Shown piece after piece: positions 41,841-50,085 of a stretch of DNA of 64,000 bases (positions within the stretch are counted from its first letter, which is position 1; every line of letters begins with the position of its first letter). The notes beneath the pieces were generated by a model. The model was not told where the DNA came from. It ran no database searches and saw nothing but the letters and a program-made list of their open reading frames with translations. Position numbers and translations under genes: made by a program. The DNA lies in NCBI GenBank assembly GCA_035373625.1, contig DAOSNS010000015.1:1-64000 (forward strand), written 5' to 3'. This DNA is from DSWT01 sp035373625. Lineage in GTDB: Bacteria > Chloroflexota > Anaerolineae > B4-G1 > SLSP01.

Positions 41841-42506
41841 TTAATTTCCCCCCACCGTATCCCGCGAGTCACGTAACACACGCATAGTAGAATAGAAGCG
41901 AAGGGTCGTCGCCTTACCAAAAAGAGGAATGTATGATGAAAGCCACTGATGTGTCAGAAAAGTTTCAACAATTACCAGCTCTTCAGGGATGCGATCATAC
42001 GCTAAAGCCTCACGGTGGGTATTGATCTGCCCTGTAGACAAAGTACTGTTCTCAAGCAATGTCTGCAATTCTTCGGCTGTGAACTTAGTATCAGAAGGCG
42101 TGATAAACCGTGGCGTACCATCTGCCCCCAAAATGGTTCCCGAGACATACGTCGAACTACTGAGAAAAACCCCATTGGTATCTACGGCGATGTGGGTGAT
42201 AATCACCCCCAGGTTGGCGTCGCTACCGCTCAGTTTCATCGCCGGCGCAAATGTACCGTCAGGCTGCTGAACCAATCCACCACTGCTAGAAATGAGGCTG
42301 GCGGTTGACTCATCGGTAAACCGGGCACGCGAAGCCAGACGCACGCCCTCACGGTTCGCCGTCGCCAGAGTCAAATAATCATAGAACGCAAATCCTACCT
42401 CTGCAATGCCGATAATCAGCAAGAGAAAAAACGGCAATATCAATGCAAATTCAACTAAGCTTTGCCCACATGCATTCTTCTGCAAACAAATGCGTAATCG
42501 TTTCAT
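41841..42506 (-). CDS. tadE: TadE-like minor pilin
   Basis: 221 residues from ATG 42506 behind GGAGGAC; an upstream extension is rejected. N-terminus MKRLRICLQKNACGQSLVEF then ALILPFFLLLIIGIAEVGFA is the TadE pseudopilin signature, with the prepilin-type hydrophobic helix and Glu. The rest is a soluble beta domain with no further family. It sits in the minus-strand cluster between the TadG-like protein and a membrane protein, overlapping the latter by 4 nt. Confidence 0.85.
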   Translation of the reverse strand: MKRLRICLQKNACGQSLVEFALILPFFLLLIIGIAEVGFAFYDYLTLATANREGVRLASRARFTDESTASLISSSGGLVQQPDGTFAPAMKLSGSDANLGVIITHIAVDTNGVFLSSSTYVSGTILGADGTPRFITPSDTKFTAEELQTLLENSTLSTGQINTHREALAYDRIPEELVIVETFLTHQWLSSYIPLFGKATTLRFYSTMRVLRDSRDTVGGN

Positions 42507-43120
42507 CGCTGTCCTCCCGCAACATGTTCTAACACAACTCCCGTATCTGCACGGATTTCCCAGTATTCCGCCGTGCCGGCTTCTTCCAGGGTAAACTGCC
42601 ATACGGGAATATTATCCGCCCTCATTCCCAAACGCAATGCCAGGGTAGATTTCGGTGTTTTGTTCCACGCTGTTGCGCCGCCGGCACGCCACCATATATT
42701 CAAAACATCCCGGCTATCTTGCGTCCATGCCACCGCCGACAGAACTGCTGGCGGATAGAGTGCCACGATGTCACGCAAGATACGCACTCCATGATCCTGA
42801 ACCAGAGCCACCAACAGGTGATTCTTCTGAGCAGAATAGACTTGAAAAGTCCAGTTGGCCTCAACAGAAGCCTGGTGTGACAAAGTTAATGTACAGGCTA
42901 CAATCGCCCCGTCTGTTGCCCAATTCTCCTTAAGCCAGGCCTGCAAAATCTGTGCCGCTTCGCCCGCCGATTGCGCTATGGGAGGCATAGATGCCATATT
43001 TCTCCCCCCATCTAATGGTGTCCCCAGTTGCCAGGCGATCACAAATAAACCTATGACCAGAAACACCAGCATGGCGATCAAGCCATAAGAATACCTGCGT
43101 TGTTTCATAGAAACACCCAT
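42503..43120 (-). CDS. Membrane-anchored hypothetical protein of the Tad cluster
   Basis: 205 residues from ATG 43120 (ATG 43108 is the alternative). One N-terminal membrane segment (YGLIAMLVFLVIGLFVIAWQ), then an extracytoplasmic domain ending WQFTLEEAGTAEYWEIRADT and GVVLEHVAGGQR, which resembles PepSY-like propeptide folds. It overlaps tadE by ATGA and follows the sialidase-like gene after a 1-nt gap, so it is clearly part of the same transcript. No named family recognised; a role in pilus or secreted-protein maturation is inference. Confidence 0.6.
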   Translation of the reverse strand: MGVSMKQRRYSYGLIAMLVFLVIGLFVIAWQLGTPLDGGRNMASMPPIAQSAGEAAQILQAWLKENWATDGAIVACTLTLSHQASVEANWTFQVYSAQKNHLLVALVQDHGVRILRDIVALYPPAVLSAVAWTQDSRDVLNIWWRAGGATAWNKTPKSTLALRLGMRADNIPVWQFTLEEAGTAEYWEIRADTGVVLEHVAGGQR

Positions 43121-43121
43121 A

Positions 43122-45563
43122 TTATTTCGCCCGCTGCACCAGCGGTAAATAAACACGCGAGTACGGCCAGATTAGTGAGGAAAAGGCCAATCGCGTCGCC
43201 AGATTACCGCAGGTAGCTTCTGGGCTATCTATATGGGATTCCAGGCGATACAGCCCAGCCACGCTGAAGGGAACCTGCACCGGCACCATTTTTTCAAGTT
43301 CATCTTCCGGCGTTTCCACAGGCACATCATTAGCAACACGTTGCGCAATATACTTGCCGCTTTGAGTACACCACCACACATCGTAAACGCCATTCCCATG
43401 ATAGCGCAAACTCGCTACTAGAGTACCGCCTGGATAAGGACGCTCTGCCGGAACAGTGATGAGTGGAACCGGCGGATAAGCAGAAGTTGCCGTAAGCACC
43501 TGCGACGCTGCGAACAGCGTCGCAGAATTATCACACGGATCACCGGAAGAATCGGTATGAGTTTCCAAGCGGTAGGTTCCGGTAACATCGGCGGGGACTT
43601 GCAGGACCAGTGCATGATCCCAAGTGTTAATGTCTACATAGAAACCATCCCCTATTTGCTGCGAGGGAGGGGTTTCCGGTGCATTGATCCGACACCACCA
43701 CAGGTAATAAGGCAACGGCTCGCCCCCCCTCTCAAAATCGCTTAAATCCGTATAAGGATGGTCCACCACCGTGGCTGTAATCCATTCTCCCCCCATCACA
43801 GGCCCCGGAGAGGCCAACAAGGACGGGGTACCGGTAAAAACCCACGTTTGCGTCAACACGGCGTCCGGTTCCCCAACATCCCACTGCGAATTAGATATTG
43901 AATCCACCCAGGCGTGGACCAGTGCCGTACCTGTCTGGTTGCTATACAGCGTCAACGTCGCCCTACCCTGAGCGTCGGTCAAGAGCTGAGCCTGTGAAGA
44001 GCCATAGCCGGCAGGGAGAAAACTTCCCAACGTAGTAGTGAAGATGACCGGCATATTGCCCACCCCAACGCTGTTTTCCTGTTCGACATAGGCAGTAATC
44101 ACCTGCGCCCGTTCCTGAGGCAGAGAGCTGGTACGTTCTGTATAGTTTAGACGCAACGTAGGCCGTGCAGGACTGGCCACATCATAGAAGATCTGCGAAC
44201 GGCCCCAGTCCTCTTCACGCCATGTCAGCATATAGATCAGATGATGCGCCCATGTCTCTTCAGCCGGCATCAAAACCAAAGACGGGTAGACGCGGTTATC
44301 GCTGCCATCGCCAAACTGTGGACTCGGTCCCTGAAACCAGCTAAAGTTTTCGTTAGTCGCCGTGATGGCCCAGGTGGTGGTGAGTACGTAACCGTTGTCC
44401 TGCTTCATCTGCCAGGCAAAATGGGGCATTCCATCAGGGTCAAGGGACACCTTAGCATTGAGATGTGTGGCATACTCCCCAGCCGTTGTATCTGTCGCAT
44501 CCGTTCCAGCATAGTATCTTACCGAAAGGCTGATATAACGCAATTCTGTCTCTGTTCCCACCTCTAATGGTTGCGCAAAAAAGCTTGTTCCGTTATTATT
44601 GGAACGTGCATACACCAGGTAAAATTTTTCGCATGGGGGATTATTATCAACATCCGCACACACATTCCAGGTTAGGATGACACGATCGTCGCGGGCCGCA
44701 ATGCTGGGAACAGGATAGGTAGTCTCTGATAAGTTGGTCGGACTGGGGTATCCCATAATCATGCCACATGTCCCGGCTTCTGCACAGTAACGATAGCGCA
44801 CATCCCCATTCTGACGCAAGCGGCCAAGCCCATCCACATAGTCACGATGGTTTTCCCACACAAAGTGAATCCGCCCATTGGAAGCAGCTATGGATGGACG
44901 ATAGGAGGTTTCGGTATTCGAAGAAATCTGCAAAGGCGCTTCCCATCCACTGCCCAGATCGCGGGTATAGAAAATTTTGCTTTGTGCCAGTGAGTGTTCA
45001 CCACGGCCATAGACGATATGTGGTCGGTTCTGACTATCGAGCGCAATTCGCACGTCAGAGAAACGCAAGTTTGCCGAACCGGCCTGGGCCACCACTACCG
45101 TCGCCGCCGAACATGTGCCGGCGGATAGATCACAGGTGTAATACGCGATGGCACTGTCTGCGTCTGTTTGATCACAAGGTGACCACACCGTTGTTGCCAG
45201 ATGGGCAAGATTACCGTTAAGAGCCACGTCGGCATGGACAAAGCAACCACTGACATAGCCTGCCGGAAGCGGCAACAGGGTAGGATTGCTCCAACCGGTT
45301 TGCGCCTCCTCTGTCGTCGCCCAGCGCAACACTGCTGCACCCCGATTCACACAGCCTTTGTTGACCCGGCGTCCCTGAATCCACACGCTCGCCAACCAAC
45401 TGCCATCGGAACTCAGCGCCGAACGCGGTTCGAAATCACAAACGGAAGTTGACGCCGATAGCCTTACAGGTAAGTGCACCCACGCCGTTAACGCTGCTGT
45501 AGCCCCCGAAATCCACCCAGCAATCAACAGCACAATCAGCCATCCCCACCAATGTTTCCTCAT
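43122..45563 (-). CDS. Secreted BNR/Ig-like repeat protein with WWC-type domains and YLPLV tail
   Basis: 813 residues from ATG 45563. Signal peptide: WWGWLIVLLIAGWISGATAA. Residues 30-430 carry beta-propeller-like Asp-box units (for example NRPHIVYGRGEHSLAQSKIF and GRIHFVWENHRDYVDGLG). Around 480-590 there is an invasin/Big_1-type Ig domain (AQVITAYVEQENSVGVGNMP; TDAQGRATLTLYSN). Then follow two copies of an unnamed unit with WWC...YRLE[ST]H...C.N.AT. The protein ends RVYLPLVQRAK, a tail typical of secreted proteins in this lineage (my recollection, not a named motif). Probably a surface-exposed adhesin or sensor in the Tad cluster. Confidence 0.7.
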   Translation of the reverse strand: MRKHWWGWLIVLLIAGWISGATAALTAWVHLPVRLSASTSVCDFEPRSALSSDGSWLASVWIQGRRVNKGCVNRGAAVLRWATTEEAQTGWSNPTLLPLPAGYVSGCFVHADVALNGNLAHLATTVWSPCDQTDADSAIAYYTCDLSAGTCSAATVVVAQAGSANLRFSDVRIALDSQNRPHIVYGRGEHSLAQSKIFYTRDLGSGWEAPLQISSNTETSYRPSIAASNGRIHFVWENHRDYVDGLGRLRQNGDVRYRYCAEAGTCGMIMGYPSPTNLSETTYPVPSIAARDDRVILTWNVCADVDNNPPCEKFYLVYARSNNNGTSFFAQPLEVGTETELRYISLSVRYYAGTDATDTTAGEYATHLNAKVSLDPDGMPHFAWQMKQDNGYVLTTTWAITATNENFSWFQGPSPQFGDGSDNRVYPSLVLMPAEETWAHHLIYMLTWREEDWGRSQIFYDVASPARPTLRLNYTERTSSLPQERAQVITAYVEQENSVGVGNMPVIFTTTLGSFLPAGYGSSQAQLLTDAQGRATLTLYSNQTGTALVHAWVDSISNSQWDVGEPDAVLTQTWVFTGTPSLLASPGPVMGGEWITATVVDHPYTDLSDFERGGEPLPYYLWWCRINAPETPPSQQIGDGFYVDINTWDHALVLQVPADVTGTYRLETHTDSSGDPCDNSATLFAASQVLTATSAYPPVPLITVPAERPYPGGTLVASLRYHGNGVYDVWWCTQSGKYIAQRVANDVPVETPEDELEKMVPVQVPFSVAGLYRLESHIDSPEATCGNLATRLAFSSLIWPYSRVYLPLVQRAK

Positions 45564-45641
45564 CACACCTCATCCATAGCCAATGTCAGAATAAGCAACG
45601 TCCCAGGTGTCCCCTACATAAGGCATCAACCGTCCTCGCTT

Positions 45642-48600
45642 TTATTGCAACAACAAGTTGACATTGTAGTTCCGTTCATCGGCCGCCACGGTTACTTGGG
45701 TCGTCGCCGTGCGCAACTGACCACTCATCAAGGCTTCTGCATAGACAACATAGGTTCCCGGTGGGATGTTATAGAAGTGATAGGTACCATCTTGAATCGA
45801 GCGAGTGTGATAGACCTCTCCCCCTTGCGTATAAGCCCATACATCAGCGCCGGGCAACAGGACCGGGATATTGTTTTGTCCACGGGTTTTGACCTGTCCT
45901 CCAATCGAGGCCGTCCCCGGTTGATCCGGCGGTATGGGCCAGGTAGTACATACCTGGGCTTTGAGCTCATCAAGGTAAAAGAAAGTACCATTAATATCGG
46001 TATCATTGTAGCCATTCCATTGCAAACGCACCGTCTGCCCCGCATAAGCGGTAATGTCAGGCATAGCATCACTCAACATAATACTAATTGGGTACCACGT
46101 GTTTGAGGCACTGCCACCATTGATCACGGATTGTGCAGTAAGCAACGGCGTCCCACCCGTTGAGTAAAGATTCAAAAACAACTTATCATCAGGGTCGGCC
46201 TCAATTCCAAGGCTACAATTCAAATTGCTCTTGTCTACATAGTAATAGCCGGAGACATTGAATGTCGAGAAAGTGTATATCTTCGTAGGAAATTGCACCG
46301 TCTGATACAGATAAGGTTGCAACTGGTTGGATGCACAAGGGATGGCGCCATTAGAAGCATGGAGACGGATTGAGAAACTTCCTCGATAAAACTGCGCTGA
46401 TGTTCTTTGATAGGCCCCGGTCAGCCCATTAAGGTCGCCGGCCTTCCAATACGTGAAGAGCACCTCCGGGTTACCCTCAAATCCCCCCATCGAAAGTAAT
46501 TCCGTACATTCCACCTTACCGGGCGGGTTAACTGCCGGATCCTCAGGCTCCTCCGGCAAATTCGACGCGTCATAAAGTGTACACGCCTCGAAGTCATCAT
46601 AAATGGCCGGCCCCACAGCACCGTTATCGGCGCTAGTCGCCAGGCCGATATACAATGTAGAGGGGAAACCTGCCAGAGTATCCGTCCTACGCAGAGTCCA
46701 GTTCACCCCATCACCCGAAGAATAGGCTTTGAATACATCGCCAAGACGCGTGATCTGGAGATACTGAGGCGCACTGGCAGTGTTACTATTCACCGTGGCA
46801 TTGCCGCCAGTCGCAGTTCGGTACTCGCGCGAAACAGCCCCGCCTTTAGTCTGAAAGAGGGAATAATGTGCCGCATCCGGCGACAAAGACGCCCGCGCCA
46901 TCAAACCGGCATTGGCATCGTTATCGGCCGATTGCAAGCTTTGCACCTTCACGGTCATGCTGAAGTTGCCACTCACAGGAGATTGATACAGGTAGCGGAA
47001 GCTATCGTAGTTTGCCGGTACACTGATATCACCCCACCCCGGTGTAACGGCAAGCGTCCCTCCACTTGCGCTCTGAGACCCCCCAAGTAATACCGCTGCA
47101 GACCATTGTGCCCCCAGGCCACTATTGAAGTTGTCGTTGCGCCCGGTGATGGGCGAAATCGAGAAATCATCAAAAAACGCCGGACCGGGGATGTTGGTAT
47201 TATCGCTATTAGCCACGATACCCACGTACACGGCTCCCATTGTAATCGTGCGTCCCGAACCCCGCTCTGTCCAGGTAGACCCATTGGTGGAGAAATAGGA
47301 ACGGAACACATTGCCTGTCCGGGTAATCCGCACCCACAAAGGCAAGCTGGCAGTCGCACTAGATTCCGAAGCGGTACCACCGGTGGTAGTGCGATAATCT
47401 TGATAAACACTTAAATTGGCCTTGACCAATGTAGCAATGTAGCGGCTGTTGAGAGCCATAGATTCACGCACCATTAACCCCGCCTCGGCATCGGAGTCGG
47501 TCGAACCGATACTGATCACGCGCAATCTCATGTCAAAATCGCCACTTACAGGTGCCTGATAAACGTAGTAACCGCCGTCATAATTGGTACCGGTACCGCC
47601 GATCCGGCCACGGTTGGGCATAATACGCAATTGTCCTCCCACCACATCGTGCGAAGCTACGGGGAAATCCATGCCTGCCCATTGTCCTCCTAACCCAGCA
47701 TTGAAGTCATCATTGCGCCCTGGCAAAGGCACACATGATAAGGCATGGACCGCAAGTGGGCCGAAAACATTGTTATCCTCCCCCCCGACATTACCTTCAT
47801 CCACGTAGTTAGTCGTATCAATTTGAAACCACAGGTTATGCGGATCCAAATCGTACAAGGTGAGGCTCATCGTCACGATGTCATTCCCAAACGCAGCAAA
47901 GTTGCTCACCCATTGCTTGCTCTGCCCAAATTGCATTGTACCAGGAGGCGAGGACAAATCCATATACATATCCACGTCCACCGGCTGCGACACCGGTACC
48001 GGTGCCAGATTGGCAACACGGATTTGTATGGTCACCGGGGCCCCGGGGGCAATACCGGTTTGGGAAATAACCTGCACACTGGTAATCACCAAATCGGGAG
48101 GCACCTCCGCGATTTCAATCGCACCCGACCAGGCTACCAGAGTGGCCGCCTCATTGCAGCCATTACTTCCACCATCACCACGGTGCGACTCGATACGATA
48201 CTGCCCGGCGACCCCCAAAGGCACCTGAACCGGGACATCCTCATAATCCCAGGTTGCGCCGTCCACCATAACCGGATAGGCCAAACGCGCCGTCACTTGG
48301 GTCGAAGTGATCAGAGTCGGACACCACCACAGCGAATAAGGTGCGTCACCCGGCACATGATCCATCACCGACACCCCTAACCAGGCGGCAGGGGGTGGGT
48401 TATGATCAGACACCACCAGATATGGGCCGGTCGCATGCCAGGTCTTTTCTCCTATATCTACCGGTTCAATGGCATCTACAACACCATCACTATCATAGTC
48501 CAACCATGCCGTCACCGTAGAAACACCAGGGCGATTGGCGTACAGGGTGGTTCGTGCTATACCGTTGGCATCGGTAGACAAAATCACCGCCGGTGTTCCT

Positions 48601-49496
48601 ACACCGGAAAAACTAAAGCTGCCGAGGTCAGTTTGGAATGTTACGCGAGCGCCGGCCACATTACGCCCAGCCTCATCTGTCACCCGCGCAGCAAGCCGAT
48701 GGATACGATCATCTGGCAACTCATTCATCGCCGTCTCGAAATCCAGGGTGATATAATAAACGGGGATAGGGGTTGATGTAGGCGTTGGCCCCGGCGTGAC
48801 AGACGGGACAGGCGTAGTGGTCGGTACCGCCGTTCCCGGCGGGGCAATCGGCGGTACTGCCCCAAAAGTGGGCGGCGGGAGATTGCCAAACCCCACTTGT
48901 ACACCTTCATTGATCCCACCGACAGCACTGCGCACCTGAATATGCGCATTGGGTAATACGGTGCCAAAGACAATTAAGGGAACATTGTGGACAACTTGTA
49001 CTCGCACCGGAAGCCCTTGCAGACCGGGCATATCTTGTTGTTCAGCTCCATCGAAACTTTGAAATCCCCAAATGCGTACCCCCAGCATCCCAGGCTCATT
49101 ATTGTGGGCCAAAATACAAGCGGCGCTGTCCGCCCCACTACAGATTGTCGTTGTGCGCAACCCCACCACCGCCTGAACCGAGGCCCTCTTGATCAGCAGG
49201 ACGCGCCGTGCGTAATAAGCGGCATCGCTTTCATTGGGATTCTCAGCATAGTCTATCGGACAATCAGGATATGGCTCAGGGATGGGATTGCCGGAAATAT
49301 CACGATGCAAGCACTGACCCTGGTTAGGCTGATAGGAAACGGCAAAACGCAGCCCCTCACGCGAGGCATGCGCTACGGTCAAGTAGCCTTGAAAAATAAA
49401 TGCCACATCAATCAAGCCAAAGATCGCAACCAATAGTAACGGTAAGATCAAAGCAAACTCAACCAGGCTTTGTGCTCGAGTAGGTGCATGTTTCAT
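45642..49496 (-). CDS. TadE-type pilin fused to a 1000-residue multidomain ectodomain
   Basis: 1284 residues. Residues 1-190 are TadE-like: RAQSLVEFALILPLLLVAIF, then LTVAHASREGLRFAV. Residues 205-245 are a Pro/Thr linker (TTTPVPSVTPGPTPTSTPIP). Next come an Ig/Big_1 domain (245-350), one WWC-type unit (380-455: LWWCPTLITS ... QYRIESHRGD), a CARDB-like domain (465-560), two concanavalin-like DUF1349-type units (575-740 and 750-930, both opening GRND[DN]FN.GLG.QW), a jelly-roll region (960-1150), and a carboxypeptidase-regulatory-like fold at the end (SIGGQVKTRGQNNIPVLLPG). GGAGG precedes the ATG. Probably a pilus-borne or membrane-tethered adhesin. Confidence 0.82.
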   Translation of the reverse strand: MKHAPTRAQSLVEFALILPLLLVAIFGLIDVAFIFQGYLTVAHASREGLRFAVSYQPNQGQCLHRDISGNPIPEPYPDCPIDYAENPNESDAAYYARRVLLIKRASVQAVVGLRTTTICSGADSAACILAHNNEPGMLGVRIWGFQSFDGAEQQDMPGLQGLPVRVQVVHNVPLIVFGTVLPNAHIQVRSAVGGINEGVQVGFGNLPPPTFGAVPPIAPPGTAVPTTTPVPSVTPGPTPTSTPIPVYYITLDFETAMNELPDDRIHRLAARVTDEAGRNVAGARVTFQTDLGSFSFSGVGTPAVILSTDANGIARTTLYANRPGVSTVTAWLDYDSDGVVDAIEPVDIGEKTWHATGPYLVVSDHNPPPAAWLGVSVMDHVPGDAPYSLWWCPTLITSTQVTARLAYPVMVDGATWDYEDVPVQVPLGVAGQYRIESHRGDGGSNGCNEAATLVAWSGAIEIAEVPPDLVITSVQVISQTGIAPGAPVTIQIRVANLAPVPVSQPVDVDMYMDLSSPPGTMQFGQSKQWVSNFAAFGNDIVTMSLTLYDLDPHNLWFQIDTTNYVDEGNVGGEDNNVFGPLAVHALSCVPLPGRNDDFNAGLGGQWAGMDFPVASHDVVGGQLRIMPNRGRIGGTGTNYDGGYYVYQAPVSGDFDMRLRVISIGSTDSDAEAGLMVRESMALNSRYIATLVKANLSVYQDYRTTTGGTASESSATASLPLWVRITRTGNVFRSYFSTNGSTWTERGSGRTITMGAVYVGIVANSDNTNIPGPAFFDDFSISPITGRNDNFNSGLGAQWSAAVLLGGSQSASGGTLAVTPGWGDISVPANYDSFRYLYQSPVSGNFSMTVKVQSLQSADNDANAGLMARASLSPDAAHYSLFQTKGGAVSREYRTATGGNATVNSNTASAPQYLQITRLGDVFKAYSSGDGVNWTLRRTDTLAGFPSTLYIGLATSADNGAVGPAIYDDFEACTLYDASNLPEEPEDPAVNPPGKVECTELLSMGGFEGNPEVLFTYWKAGDLNGLTGAYQRTSAQFYRGSFSIRLHASNGAIPCASNQLQPYLYQTVQFPTKIYTFSTFNVSGYYYVDKSNLNCSLGIEADPDDKLFLNLYSTGGTPLLTAQSVINGGSASNTWYPISIMLSDAMPDITAYAGQTVRLQWNGYNDTDINGTFFYLDELKAQVCTTWPIPPDQPGTASIGGQVKTRGQNNIPVLLPGADVWAYTQGGEVYHTRSIQDGTYHFYNIPPGTYVVYAEALMSGQLRTATTQVTVAADERNYNVNLLLQ

Positions 49497-50085
49497 ACGG
49501 CCTCCATAAAAGATGCTTCTGCGAAAACAGTTATGGTACCTTTGTCTTGTAGTCCACCATTTTCATGCTCGCAGGAGCGTGAGTTGCATCATCGTCTCTT
49601 CTGAAAATCCGTTTGAACATTGAAACGTTATTTTCATCCAACCGCTGGCGCATCAATACCAATGGTTCATAAAGACTTTCTTCCAGGTTATCTGGAAATT
49701 TCTTGACGCTCATACCAGCAAAAGAACCAAGGGATTATACTAGCCGATGAGTATGTGGAGTAGAGAAGAACGTAGCTTCAATTTACTACGAGCGTCAATC
49801 ATTTCTTACATAATTCTCACTTTTAATTATACGGATAGCGACTCAAAAGTCAAGGGGACTTTAGTAAGGGCTGGCTGCGTTCTTCATCAATTTGCTGATC
49901 GTAATACCAACTCCAATTCAAGGTTTTCAGGAAAAGATAATTTTCAGTTGCTCATCAGGAACAAATACGCTATCATAGGAATTCAGGATCAACCGGCAAT
50001 CACCGACGTTCCAGCGAGAATCTGTCAATAGTTCGACTGATTTTATAGTTCACAACCCTATCCGGATGTACAGGACAAATTGATC
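49497..50085. other. AT-rich divergent spacer (589 bp)
   Basis: Lies between the giant TadE gene (minus) and the spermidine-synthase-like gene (plus). It holds the minus-strand promoter at 49826-49853, an AACGTTTCAATG-type repeat (49605-49635) and no gene I can support. A 60-residue minus frame (49531-49713) overlaps that repeat and lacks a ribosome site. Confidence 0.5.
49826..49853 (-). promoter_or_regulatory. Promoter for the Tad/TadE minus-strand cluster
   Basis: On the minus strand TTGACT, 16 bp spacer, perfect TATAAT. It leaves a leader of about 320 nt before the TadE fusion gene. Confidence 0.6.

Noticed and set aside
49531..49713. 60-residue minus-strand frame upstream of the TadE fusion
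   Set aside because: No ribosome site, and part of it is an AACGTTTCAATG-type repeat. Its position in the leader alone is not enough.
49747..50031. 94-residue plus-strand frame in the AT-rich spacer
   Set aside because: No family character and no ribosome site, and it overlaps a good minus-strand promoter.
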